The translations under genes were made by a program, and so were the position numbers. The notes below the pieces were generated by a model. It saw only the letters and a program-made list of their open reading frames with translations. It ran no database searches and was not told the origin of the DNA. 64,000 nucleotides of DNA, taken from the NCBI RefSeq assembly GCF_000429705.1, contig NZ_KE386943.1, positions 386,744 to 450,743 of the forward strand, in the 5' to 3' direction. The stretch is from Alteribacter aurantiacus DSM 18675. Lineage in GTDB: Bacteria > Bacillota > Bacilli > Bacillales > Salisediminibacteriaceae. This document shows, in pieces, positions 43,871 through 52,604 of the stretch. The first letter of the stretch is position 1; each line of letters begins with the position of its first letter.

Positions 43871-45289
43871 ATGGATATGTTAAACGATATTATATGGTCT
43901 TATTTTGTTATTTACGGATTGTTGGGCCTCGGTCTTTATTTTACGTACAAGACTGGTTTCGTGCAGTTTCGTTATGTAAAAGAAATGGTAAGAGTGATTT
44001 TTGAGAAATCTCCTAAAACGAAAGAGGGAGAGAAATCGATCTCCTCTTTTAAATCCTTTTGTATCGGTTCGGCTACACGGATCGGAACAGGGAACCTTGC
44101 CGGTGTGGCCGTTGCTGTTACCCTCGGAGGTCCCGGGGCTGTCTTTTGGATGTGGGTTGTAGGCTTGCTCGGAGGCGCTACTAGTTTTGTGGAGAGCACC
44201 CTCGCTCAAGTCTATAAAGTAAAAGATAAAGACAAGCCCGGGGCTTTCCGAGGTGGACCTGCCTACTACATTACAAAAGGGCTGAACAAGAAATGGCTTG
44301 GTATCATTTTTGCGGTGCTGATTGCTTTTACGTTCGGTCTGGTTTTTAACTCGGTTCAGAGTAATACGATCTCTGCCGCTTTTGAAGGAGCCTTCGGTTT
44401 TAACACGACAGCCACAGGGGTTGTTCTTGTGATTCTTTCGTCCATCGTGATCTTTGGGGGTGTTCACCGGATCGCTAATGTCACAAGTGTTGTCGTACCG
44501 GTGATGGCATTGCTGTATATCGTCGTTGCTCTCTTCGTTTTGGTGATCAACATCAATCAGTTACCTGCTGTCTTATCTCTCATTGTTTCTAGTGCCTTTG
44601 GTCTTGAACAAGCGGTTGGTGGCGGAATTGGCGCCGCGATCATGCACGGGGTACGACGGGGGTTGTTTTCTAACGAAGCCGGGATGGGTAGCGCACCGAA
44701 TGCGGCTGCTACCGCTCACGTGTCTCATCCAGCCAAACAAGGCTTCATTCAAACACTCGGTGTTTATATCGATACGATTGTCGTGTGTACGGCTACAGCT
44801 TTTATTATTCTCGTATCAACCGACCTTTCACAAGTAGGAAATGAAGAAGGAATTAATCTTCTACAGACGTCATTGAGCATACAGATTGGTGGGTGGGCAA
44901 GCTCCTTTATCGCTGTTGCTGTCTTCCTATTCGCCTTCAGCTCAATTGTAGGAAGCTACTACTACGGGGAAACGAACATTCAGTTTATTAAAGAAAGTAA
45001 AACGATGCTAAATCTTTACCGCGTTGCTACACTTGGGTTTGTGATGCTCGGTGCTGTGGCAAGTCTTGGGTTCGTATGGGAGATGGCCGACCTCTTTATG
45101 GGGCTTATGGCGGTCATTAACCTCGGTGCGATTGCCCTCTTAAGTGGCATTGCTATTAAGGTATTGAAGGATTATCAAGAGCAGCAAAAGGCAGGGCTCA
45201 ATCCTACCTTCCATGCGAAAAAGATCGGACTTACCAATACGGAATGCTGGGATGAAGAAGAAAAGAAACAAGAACGCGTTGTTTCATAA
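43871..45289 (+). CDS. Alanine/glycine:cation symporter (AGCS family)
   Basis: The 472-residue protein has about eleven helices. Family signatures are SATRIGTGNLAGVAVAVTLGGPGAVFWMW (key GTGNLAGVA at about 73) and GLFSNEAGMGSAPNAAA (about 263). Members such as AlsT/DagA import alanine, glycine or glutamine with Na+ or H+. ATG 43871 is 14 bases after AAGGAGG, a long spacing, but an in-frame stop rules out earlier starts. CodY boxes suggest repression in rich medium. Confidence 0.92.
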   Translation: MDMLNDIIWSYFVIYGLLGLGLYFTYKTGFVQFRYVKEMVRVIFEKSPKTKEGEKSISSFKSFCIGSATRIGTGNLAGVAVAVTLGGPGAVFWMWVVGLLGGATSFVESTLAQVYKVKDKDKPGAFRGGPAYYITKGLNKKWLGIIFAVLIAFTFGLVFNSVQSNTISAAFEGAFGFNTTATGVVLVILSSIVIFGGVHRIANVTSVVVPVMALLYIVVALFVLVININQLPAVLSLIVSSAFGLEQAVGGGIGAAIMHGVRRGLFSNEAGMGSAPNAAATAHVSHPAKQGFIQTLGVYIDTIVVCTATAFIILVSTDLSQVGNEEGINLLQTSLSIQIGGWASSFIAVAVFLFAFSSIVGSYYYGETNIQFIKESKTMLNLYRVATLGFVMLGAVASLGFVWEMADLFMGLMAVINLGAIALLSGIAIKVLKDYQEQQKAGLNPTFHAKKIGLTNTECWDEEEKKQERVVS

Positions 45290-45294
45290 CCACA

Positions 45295-45335
45295 TAAAAA
45301 AGCTGCATGGGATGTCATCCCATGCAGCTTTTTTA
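45295..45335. terminator. Bidirectional terminator
   Basis: AGCTGCATGGGAT and ATCCCATGCAGCT pair around GTC, with A- and T-runs at each side. It ends the symporter gene (+) and metQ (-). Confidence 0.93.
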
Positions 45336-45343
45336 TCCCAACA

Positions 45344-46174
45344 TTAAAATGCCGGAATCGCTGTTTCATCATAGTTTTCTTCTAAGAATTCACGAACCTC
45401 ATCACTTGTCATTGCTTCTGCTAGCTTTTGAATCGCTTCAGAATCGGCATTATCTTCACGAGCCACTAATGAGATGGCGAACTCGTTGTCTGTTCCTTCT
45501 TTAAGCAACGCGTCACTCTTTGGCGTTAAGCCAAGGGGCGCAGCGTAAGCCGGAGTCATCACAACGGCCTCCACGTCATCGTACATTCTTGCAAGCATCA
45601 GAAGATCGACTTCTTCAAACACATAGTCGTTCGGGTTGTCGATGATGTCCTCTTGCGTGTAGTAGTTCCCCGTTTTCTCTTCTAATTCGATTACTCCGTG
45701 CTGATCGAGAAGAGCAAGTGAGCGATCGATGTTTGACACGTCATTGGCAATCGCAATAACGGACCCTTCCGGAATGTCATCGATCTCATCATACTGCTCG
45801 GAATACACCCCGTAGTTGGCAAAATAAATCTCTTCAATGCCGACTAGGTTTGCATCGTTGTTACGGTTGTACTCTTCCATGTAAGGGACATGCTGAAAGA
45901 AGTTCGCATCCACTTCTTCATTTGCAAGAGCGGTGTTTGGCTGGACGTTATCCCCTAATACTTCAATTTCAAGCTCGATACCCTCTTCTGCTAACATTGG
46001 CTCCACAAGCTCAAGAATTTCTGTCATTGGCGGGATCAATGTCGCAACCTTTAATGTCACTTCTTCTTGAGGCTCGTCTTGTCCTTCGTCTGTATCGGTT
46101 CCTTCATTCTCTTGACCGCCACAAGCAGCCAAAAAGATTACACTCATTGCCATGAGCAATAATAGCTTTTTCAT
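45344..46174 (-). CDS. metQ: Methionine ABC transporter binding lipoprotein
   Basis: The 276-residue NlpA/MetQ-family protein has a lipobox FLAAC (Cys18) and a strongly acidic linker. The domain shows EVLGDNVQPNTALANEEVDANFFQH with key LANEEVDANFFQH at about 83-95, and VVMTPAYAAPLGL. It is last in metN-metP-metQ order, 18 bp after metP. No methionine-specific leader was found upstream of the operon. Confidence 0.92.
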   Translation of the reverse strand: MKKLLLLMAMSVIFLAACGGQENEGTDTDEGQDEPQEEVTLKVATLIPPMTEILELVEPMLAEEGIELEIEVLGDNVQPNTALANEEVDANFFQHVPYMEEYNRNNDANLVGIEEIYFANYGVYSEQYDEIDDIPEGSVIAIANDVSNIDRSLALLDQHGVIELEEKTGNYYTQEDIIDNPNDYVFEEVDLLMLARMYDDVEAVVMTPAYAAPLGLTPKSDALLKEGTDNEFAISLVAREDNADSEAIQKLAEAMTSDEVREFLEENYDETAIPAF

Positions 46175-46192
46175 TGTGTTTCCTCCTACGTT

Positions 46193-46855
46193 TTACCTTT
46201 TATCAATCATTCTTGCCACTGTCATCCCTGTAAATTGAATGATTTGTACAAAGATAACCATAATTACAATCATATACATCATTAATTCAGTTTTGAACTG
46301 CTGATAGCCAAAGCGAATCGCAAAGTCTCCGATTCCACCACCACCGACAACACCCATAATCGTCGAGTAAGAAATAAAGCTGATGATAGAGGTGGTTAAT
46401 CCAACAACAAGTCCTGAGCGGGCTTCTACGTACAAGAACTTAAAGATCACGGACCTGACCGACGCCCCCATGGAAACGGCCGCTTCCAACACGCCTTTTG
46501 GTACATCCAAAAGCGTTTGTTCCACGAGCCTAGAGTAATGGGCAATCGCAATGATCGCGAGAGGGACTGTCGCCGCCGCTGTTCCGATCGCCGTTCCGAT
46601 AATCAGTCGGGTAAATGGAATCAAGAACACGACCAAAAGCAAAAACGGAAACGAACGGATGATATTTACCAAAAGATTGAGAGTGGAAAAGGCCACTCGG
46701 TTCTCAAGAAGGTTCCCTTTTCTGCATAAGTACAATAGGGTTCCCACAGGCAGACCGAGCAGGACTGCAGCGAGGATGGATACACCTACCATGATGAACG
46801 TTTCCCCGATCGCCTGCCATATTTGCGCTTCATATTGAACTAATATCTCAGGCAC
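46193..46855 (-). CDS. metP: Methionine ABC transporter permease
   Basis: The 220-residue membrane subunit has five helices. The MetI-type EAA loop LEAAVSMGASVRSVIFKFL is at about 130-148, and the C-terminal GVVGGGGIGDFAIRFGYQ is a family signature. GTG 46855 is preferred as start, with AGAGG six bases upstream, and gives an 8-bp overlap with metN; the ATG at 46870 is poorly spaced. Confidence 0.92.
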   Translation of the reverse strand: MPEILVQYEAQIWQAIGETFIMVGVSILAAVLLGLPVGTLLYLCRKGNLLENRVAFSTLNLLVNIIRSFPFLLLVVFLIPFTRLIIGTAIGTAAATVPLAIIAIAHYSRLVEQTLLDVPKGVLEAAVSMGASVRSVIFKFLYVEARSGLVVGLTTSIISFISYSTIMGVVGGGGIGDFAIRFGYQQFKTELMMYMIVIMVIFVQIIQFTGMTVARMIDKR

Positions 46856-47597
46856 GGTCCACCTCTCCATCCTTGGCGAGCTGGTCTACGAAGTACTTTG
46901 GGTTGTTGTCGATGTGTTTGACGCCTTTGGGCTTCGTTCTCACCGTCTCATACACTTCACCGTTCGCCATGACGGTCACTTGCGTGCATAAGCTTTTAAT
47001 CACGTCCATCTCGTGACTCACAATCACAATCGTCACACCAAGACGCTTGTTCACGTCTTCCAGTACTTTAAGGACTTCTGCCGTCGAATTTGGATCCAGT
47101 GACGACGTCGGTTCATCGCACAACAAAAACTCGGGCTTGTTCGCCAGTGCCCGAGCAATGGCCACACGCTGCTTTTGTCCTCCGCTTAACTGGGCCGGAT
47201 ACTTCTTCATAAAGTCTTCAAGCCCGACAAAACGAAGGCACTCTTCTACCCTACCTCGTCGTTCTTTTCGCGGGTAGTTCGAGAGCTCAAGGGAGACTGC
47301 GATGTTTTCATAGACCGTTTTATTGGCTACGAGGTTAAACCCTTGAAAGATCATGCCAATCGACTTCCGGGCGTCACGAAGCCTCTTCCCGCGAAGCTTG
47401 GTCAAATCCCGACCGTTCACTTCCACCGCTCCCGTGTCCGGAACCTCTAGCAAGTTAATTAACCGAAGGAGCGTCGACTTCCCCGCCCCACTGGCGCCAA
47501 TAATCCCATAGATCTCGCCTTTATCAATCGTAAGCGACACATCTTTGATTGCTTCAAACTGTTCAAACCGTTTATTTACGTGATGCAATTGAATCAT
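46848..47597 (-). CDS. metN: Methionine ABC transporter ATPase
   Basis: The 249-residue ATPase starts MIQLHHVNKRFEQF. Walker A is GASGAGKST, the signature is LSGGQKQRVAIARAL and Walker B is FLLCDEPTSSLDP. The usual C-terminal C2 (NIL/ACT-like) domain of MetN, which senses methionine, is absent: typical MetN has about 340 residues. ATG 47597 has AAAGGGG at seven bases. First gene of the operon. Confidence 0.9.
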   Translation of the reverse strand: MIQLHHVNKRFEQFEAIKDVSLTIDKGEIYGIIGASGAGKSTLLRLINLLEVPDTGAVEVNGRDLTKLRGKRLRDARKSIGMIFQGFNLVANKTVYENIAVSLELSNYPRKERRGRVEECLRFVGLEDFMKKYPAQLSGGQKQRVAIARALANKPEFLLCDEPTSSLDPNSTAEVLKVLEDVNKRLGVTIVIVSHEMDVIKSLCTQVTVMANGEVYETVRTKPKGVKHIDNNPKYFVDQLAKDGEVDRA

Positions 47598-48012
47598 AAA
47601 AAAACCCCTTTCTTCAGTTGAAAGGTGATTACAACGGTCCTTATTATAGCTTATTTTGGTGGGGGTTGTCACTGTGGGAGATTTAGCTATAAACATTTGA
47701 ACAACTGGTTTTAAACCTTAAACATATTTTAAGGTTACACCAACACTCAATTCCAGTATTCTTTAGTGTAATTATTTGTCGATAACATTTTGTACCTATT
47801 TTGAATGAGCCAATATATAATTCAAATTAGAGACATTGCACCATTACTTTCTCAGTGGCCACTGAAAATAAGGATCAAAGTCTTGGGTATTATACAGGGG
47901 AAGCGATGAAGTATAATCCTTAGTTGGACACCTTGGGTTATATGAAGCTAGTGGTGTAACCGGCCCTCTTACTTAAGTTTTGAAAACAATTTATCTTAGA
48001 GGGGAAATGACC
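47598..48012. other. Divergent intergenic region metN / secreted protein
   Basis: The 415-bp region drives metN (-) and the secreted-protein gene (+). A hairpin AACCTTAAA/TTTAAGGTT lies at 47714-47736. The S-box (SAM riboswitch) core expected for some metN operons was looked for and not seen. No gene was recognised. Confidence 0.4.
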
Positions 48013-48507
48013 ATGAAGAAGATATTATCGGGATTAACAGCAGGAGCATTGGCAATGTCATTATTTATCGGCTCAGCATTTGCAGGGGGAACAATCGATT
48101 ATTCTAATGGACAGGGCTTTGTCGGTAAAGGAGATGTCCAGTCTGTTTTAGGGTACAATAATGCACAATTACAGCAGAATGCTGAAAAACTAAAATTCAC
48201 CTATGAATCTGTAGACACGTATGAAATTACCGTTGAGTGGACCACAGGTGAAGGAACTAGAGGAGAAAAAACCCACACTGTTGAACACAAAAGAACTTCA
48301 ACTTTTTCAAGTGGTGTTGATTACGACACTAGAAAGGCGAAACAAGTTACTGGGTTTAATTTAACTGGTTTCGATAATGTCTCTACGGAAGGAAACATTC
48401 CTGAAGTTGGTGATGAATTCCCTGGAAACTCAGGCCATAAAGTTACAAATATCGAGCATGTTTCAAGTACTGATACACTATTCGTAAATGGAAAAGTAAT
48501 TCAATAA
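48013..48507 (+). CDS. Small secreted protein, unknown
   Basis: The 164-residue protein has a clear signal peptide (MKKILSGLTAGALAMSLF...GSAFA, cleavage after about residue 26). The mature part begins GGTIDYSNGQGFVGKGDVQ and has the run GYNNAQLQ. Similar GKGDVQ...G.NN..LQ starts occur in exported proteins of actinobacteria (recollection, not checked). No catalytic motif or sorting signal was seen. AGAGGGG precedes the ATG. Confidence 0.7.
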   Translation: MKKILSGLTAGALAMSLFIGSAFAGGTIDYSNGQGFVGKGDVQSVLGYNNAQLQQNAEKLKFTYESVDTYEITVEWTTGEGTRGEKTHTVEHKRTSTFSSGVDYDTRKAKQVTGFNLTGFDNVSTEGNIPEVGDEFPGNSGHKVTNIEHVSSTDTLFVNGKVIQ

Positions 48508-48584
48508 GTCCCAAAATCATAAATTCGGTAACTTAATTGAGATGCTGACTATGTTACTTTGAAAAACGATAAATAAAAATAGAT

Positions 48585-48620
48585 AAGACCTTATCATTTG
48601 AACGATGATGAGGTCTTTTT
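48585..48620 (+). terminator. Terminator after the secreted-protein gene
   Basis: AAGACCTTATCAT pairs with ATGATGAGGTCTT, followed by TTT. Because this lies at 48585-48620, the next gene cannot sensibly start at 48598. Confidence 0.85.
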
Positions 48621-48744
48621 GCTTCGTAAGCTACTTCACTTCCTCTATTTTAAGCTAGCTTATCTCCCATATCCCCAATTGGAACAGTATGCTGCTTCTG
48701 GTACAATGATACCAATTAAATCCATATTCATAGAAAGGATTGCC

Positions 48745-51700
48745 ATGATGAAACAAGGAATCTATGAGGAAATTATTAGTCAGAAGCTACAAAAAGAGTT
48801 AGCTGATACAGATGGAGATCTTGATATCGGTCGTATGCCTTTGGATGTGGAAGAAGCAAGAAAGGTTTTATCTACTTACATAAGCTCAGTTACGAGAAAA
48901 GCGTTACAACATGTCCGGGAGCAAGAACAAGATGATACTCACGCATTACTTAAGCAAATCAAAACCTGTAATGAAGTGATTGATCTTCTCAGTGAAAGAC
49001 TCGATGAACAGGAGTTTGAATCCCTTCGGATCGCTGAAGAAGGTGAAGTGTTAACTTATGTTTATATAAAATTGAATACCACAAGAAGTATAAAGAAAGA
49101 ATCCGTTGTTCGTCCAGTTACACCGATATCGGAGAGTTCTTTGTTTACTGGCTCCAGCTTTGAGCCAAATATGCTAGGCGAGTTGAAAAAAGAAATCCTC
49201 TCCTCGGATTCCATTGATATGCTTGTGTCTTTCATTAAATGGAGCGGCCTTCGTATTATTTTAGATGAATTAAAGACCTTTACTGAAAAAGGCGGCAGAC
49301 TGCGTGTCATTACGACTTCTTATATGGAAGCAACGGATTATAAAGCGATACAAGAGCTTAGTCGTCTGCCCAATACCAGCATCCGAATTTCCTATGATGT
49401 AAAAAGAACGAGACTTCATGCAAAGGCTTATTATTTTGAAAGAGAAACAGGCTTTAGTACCGCTTATATTGGCTCTTCAAACCTATCTAATCCCGCCCTC
49501 ACCTCAGGCTTAGAATGGAATGTCAAAGTCACAGAAAAGGACTCCTTTGACGTATTAAAGAAATGTGAAGCTACCTTTGAAAGCTACTGGAATGACCGTG
49601 AATTTAAAGCATTCCATCATGATAATAAGGAAGACCAAGAGACATTAAAACTGGCTTTGGAGAAAAGCACGTCCGTTGCTGAGCCTTCTGTTCAATACTT
49701 GTTCGATATCCAGCCTTACTATTATCAAAAAGAGATTCTAGAGAAGCTTCAGGTCGAGCGTGACGTTCATCACAGATACAAGAACTTACTTGTAGCTGCT
49801 ACAGGAGTAGGAAAAACCGTGATTTCTGCTTTTGATTATAAACGATATCGCAAACTCACAAATGGTCCAGCCAAATTATTATTTGTCGCTCATCGCGAAG
49901 AAATATTAAAACAGAGCCTTGCTACGTTTCGTACAATTCTAAGGGAACCAAACTTTGGTGACATGCTTGTAGGCGCTCATCATCCTAACTCCTTTAATCA
50001 TCTGTTTGTGAGTATCCATAGCTTTAATAGTAAAGAACTTCATCAACGGATTACAAGTGACTTTTACGACATGATCATTGTCGACGAGTTTCACCATGCT
50101 GCTGCTAAGTCTTATCAAACACTACTCTCCCACTTTAATCCAAACATTCTATTAGGATTAACCGCAACACCTGAACGGATGGACGGAAAAAGCATCCTCC
50201 CTTATTTTGACCATCATGTTGCGGCTGAAATGAGACTCACAGAAGCAATTAACCAAAAGCTTTTAAGTCCTTTCCAATACTTCTGTGTAACAGATACTGT
50301 TGATTTATCTGATCTCAAATGGTCAAGAGGGGGATACGACACAAAAGCGCTCGAGAACGTATATACTTCAAACCATTTGAGAAGCACCCAAATCATTAAG
50401 AGCCTCCAGAAATATGTGACCGATGTTCGCGATGTAAAGGGGCTAGGGTTTTGTGTTTCCATTGCCCATGCAGAGTATATGGCCGACTTTTTTAACAAAT
50501 CAGGAATTCCTTCGATGGCCTTACATGGAGGTTCAAATGACCATTTACGTGCGGAGGCGAAGCGTCAACTTGTCTCTGGAGACATTCACTTTATTTTCGT
50601 CGTTGATTTGTATAATGAAGGGATCGACATACCGGAAGTAAATACGATTTTATTCCTAAGACCAACAGAGAGTTTAACCGTATTTTTGCAACAGCTAGGC
50701 CGTGGTCTTCGGCTTCATGAAGATAAAGAGTGTCTTACTGTTTTGGACTTCGTTGGACAAGCTCACCTGAACTACTCTTATGAAGAAAAGCTGCGATCGT
50801 TAATCGGTAAGTCCAAACATTCCGTTCAGCACTATGTAGAGAATGGTTTTTTCAACCTACCAAAAGGTTGCTTTGTTCAACTGGAAAAACAGGCAAAAGA
50901 GTATATCTTAAGAAACATACACTCTTCCACAAACACGAGAGGAAATTTACTATCCAAGTTAAAAACCTTTGAACAGGACACCGGCCAGTCTGTCACTCTT
51001 AAAAATGTTCTTACCCATTACCACTTGGATCTTTATGATTTTTATGGGGGAAATAAAGATCGGAGCTTTCATCGAATGTTAGTAGAAGCAGAACTTACCG
51101 AGGATTTTCACTACGAAAAAGAGAAATGGCTTACAAGCCGCCTCCCCAATCTGTTTCATCTTAATTCTCAAAAACTTTTGGCCTTTTTAAGAGAGTATAT
51201 AGTAGATCGGCGAATAGGGAACAAAAAAGAAGAACTCATGCTCCATATGTTCTATTATTCTTTTTACCAACGGCACCCTGAACAAGAAGGCTTCTCTTCT
51301 ATTCAAGAAGGAATTGAATGTGTCCTTGAACATACCGTATTTGTAGCTGAGATCCAGGAGATTTTAGATGTTCTTTATGACCGTCTAGAAACTATGGAAC
51401 TAGAACCGAACTTTCACTTCAAGTGCCCTCTTCAGGTTCACAGCCAGTACACGACAGCCCAGATCCTTGCTGGCTTTGAGTTTTACAACGGTGAAAAAAG
51501 TCCAGCGTTCCGGGAAGGAGTCAAACACTTTAAGGACAAGAACTTAGACATCTTCTTTATTACGCTTAACAAATCAGAAAAGGACTTCTCCCCCTCCACT
51601 CTTTATGAAGATTATGCAATTAATGAAAAGCTCTTTCACTGGCAGACACAAAGCCGTGTAAGTGAAGAAAGCCCAACAGCCCAACGATACATCCACCACC

Positions 51701-51897
51701 GAAAGTACGGCGGTAAAATCGCCCTGTTTGTGAGAGAATACAAAAAAATAAAAGGCAGCATCGCATCTCCCTTTATCTTTTTAGGAACAGCAAATTATAT
51801 CAAGCACTCCGGAAGTAAACCGATGAGTATTGTTTGGGAGCTCGATGAGGAAATGCCAGCCTATCTCGTCCCAAAAGCAAATAAGAATATATTGTAG
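48745..51897 (+). CDS. PLD-nuclease/SF2 helicase fusion (DUF3427 type)
   Basis: The 1,050-residue protein has an N-terminal helical part (1-130) and a phospholipase D-like domain (about 135-290) with HAK at 225-227 and GSSN at 243-246, a single HKD-type motif with Glu in place of Asp. The SF2 helicase core follows: Walker A ATGVGKT (about 352), DEFHH (about 447), motif III-like TATPERMD, and motif VI in QQLGRGLRL. The C-terminal DUF3427-type region has about 400 residues. Fusions of this kind recur in defence islands, so a phage-defence role is plausible but unproven. ATG 48745 follows AAAGGAT; earlier starts fall in a terminator. Single-gene unit. Confidence 0.85.
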   Translation: MMKQGIYEEIISQKLQKELADTDGDLDIGRMPLDVEEARKVLSTYISSVTRKALQHVREQEQDDTHALLKQIKTCNEVIDLLSERLDEQEFESLRIAEEGEVLTYVYIKLNTTRSIKKESVVRPVTPISESSLFTGSSFEPNMLGELKKEILSSDSIDMLVSFIKWSGLRIILDELKTFTEKGGRLRVITTSYMEATDYKAIQELSRLPNTSIRISYDVKRTRLHAKAYYFERETGFSTAYIGSSNLSNPALTSGLEWNVKVTEKDSFDVLKKCEATFESYWNDREFKAFHHDNKEDQETLKLALEKSTSVAEPSVQYLFDIQPYYYQKEILEKLQVERDVHHRYKNLLVAATGVGKTVISAFDYKRYRKLTNGPAKLLFVAHREEILKQSLATFRTILREPNFGDMLVGAHHPNSFNHLFVSIHSFNSKELHQRITSDFYDMIIVDEFHHAAAKSYQTLLSHFNPNILLGLTATPERMDGKSILPYFDHHVAAEMRLTEAINQKLLSPFQYFCVTDTVDLSDLKWSRGGYDTKALENVYTSNHLRSTQIIKSLQKYVTDVRDVKGLGFCVSIAHAEYMADFFNKSGIPSMALHGGSNDHLRAEAKRQLVSGDIHFIFVVDLYNEGIDIPEVNTILFLRPTESLTVFLQQLGRGLRLHEDKECLTVLDFVGQAHLNYSYEEKLRSLIGKSKHSVQHYVENGFFNLPKGCFVQLEKQAKEYILRNIHSSTNTRGNLLSKLKTFEQDTGQSVTLKNVLTHYHLDLYDFYGGNKDRSFHRMLVEAELTEDFHYEKEKWLTSRLPNLFHLNSQKLLAFLREYIVDRRIGNKKEELMLHMFYYSFYQRHPEQEGFSSIQEGIECVLEHTVFVAEIQEILDVLYDRLETMELEPNFHFKCPLQVHSQYTTAQILAGFEFYNGEKSPAFREGVKHFKDKNLDIFFITLNKSEKDFSPSTLYEDYAINEKLFHWQTQSRVSEESPTAQRYIHHRKYGGKIALFVREYKKIKGSIASPFIFLGTANYIKHSGSKPMSIVWELDEEMPAYLVPKANKNIL

Positions 51898-51904
51898 AGT
51901 GAAC

Positions 51905-51944
51905 TAAAAAAGCTGTTTGTCCTCATTGGATGAACAGCTTTTTA
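51905..51944. terminator. Bidirectional terminator
   Basis: AAAAAGCTGTTTGTCC and GGATGAACAGCTTTTT pair around TCATT. It ends the helicase gene (+) and the lia operon (-). Confidence 0.88.
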
Positions 51945-51968
51945 TCATGGAAAAATAAGTTTTTATAT

Positions 51969-52604
51969 TTACCTTTTCTTTTCAACCAAATCGTTCGTAA
52001 AAGCATAAATCACGGCCTGGGTTCTGTCTTGGACATCCAGTTTATGAAGGATGTTGCTCACATGGACTTTGGCCGTCTTTAACGCGATAAAGAGTTGGTC
52101 AGCAATCTCTTGATTGGTTTTTCCTTCTGCCATTAACTGTAGGACATCCTTCTCCCTCCCTGTCAGCTGTTCATGGGGTTTAGGCTTTTGCCTCATGCGA
52201 TTCATAATTTTTCCTGTCACCTCGGGCTCTAAGACAGACTCGCCCTTGTGTGTAGCCCTGATCGCTTTTGCTATTTCACTCGCCTTTGATGTTTTTAACA
52301 TATAGCTCGTAGCCCCAGCTTCAAGGGCCGGGTACACCTTCTCGTCATCTAAAAAGCTCGTTACGATGATAATTCTTGCTTCCGGCCACGCCTTTATTAT
52401 CTGTCTGGTTGCTTCAATCCCGTCCATTTTCTTCATGACCAGGTCCATAAGAATGACGTCTGGTCTAATCTCTAAAGCAAGCGACACAGCTTCTTCTCCA
52501 TCATCGGCTTCTGCCACTACATCGATATCCTTCTGGGCGGACAAATAAGAGGATACACCAATGCGAACCATTTCATGGTCATCCACAAATAATACTCTGA
52601 TCAT
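51969..52604 (-). CDS. liaR: LiaR/VraR-type response regulator
   Basis: The 211-residue NarL-family regulator has a receiver domain (acidic pocket FVDDHE, phospho-Asp in DVILMDLVM at about 54, Lys in MLKTSKAS) and a LuxR-type HTH (LTGREKDVLQLMAEGKTNQEIADQLF). LiaR activates envelope-stress genes after damage to the lipid II cycle. It overlaps liaS by four bases. Confidence 0.93.
   Translation of the reverse strand: MIRVLFVDDHEMVRIGVSSYLSAQKDIDVVAEADDGEEAVSLALEIRPDVILMDLVMKKMDGIEATRQIIKAWPEARIIIVTSFLDDEKVYPALEAGATSYMLKTSKASEIAKAIRATHKGESVLEPEVTGKIMNRMRQKPKPHEQLTGREKDVLQLMAEGKTNQEIADQLFIALKTAKVHVSNILHKLDVQDRTQAVIYAFTNDLVEKKR

Noticed and set aside
47598..48012. SAM riboswitch (S-box) upstream of metN
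   Set aside because: The conserved core was looked for on the minus strand and not found.
48598..48744. Longer N-terminus of the PLD-helicase
   Set aside because: The first codons lie in a terminator and have no ribosome site; 48745 has one.
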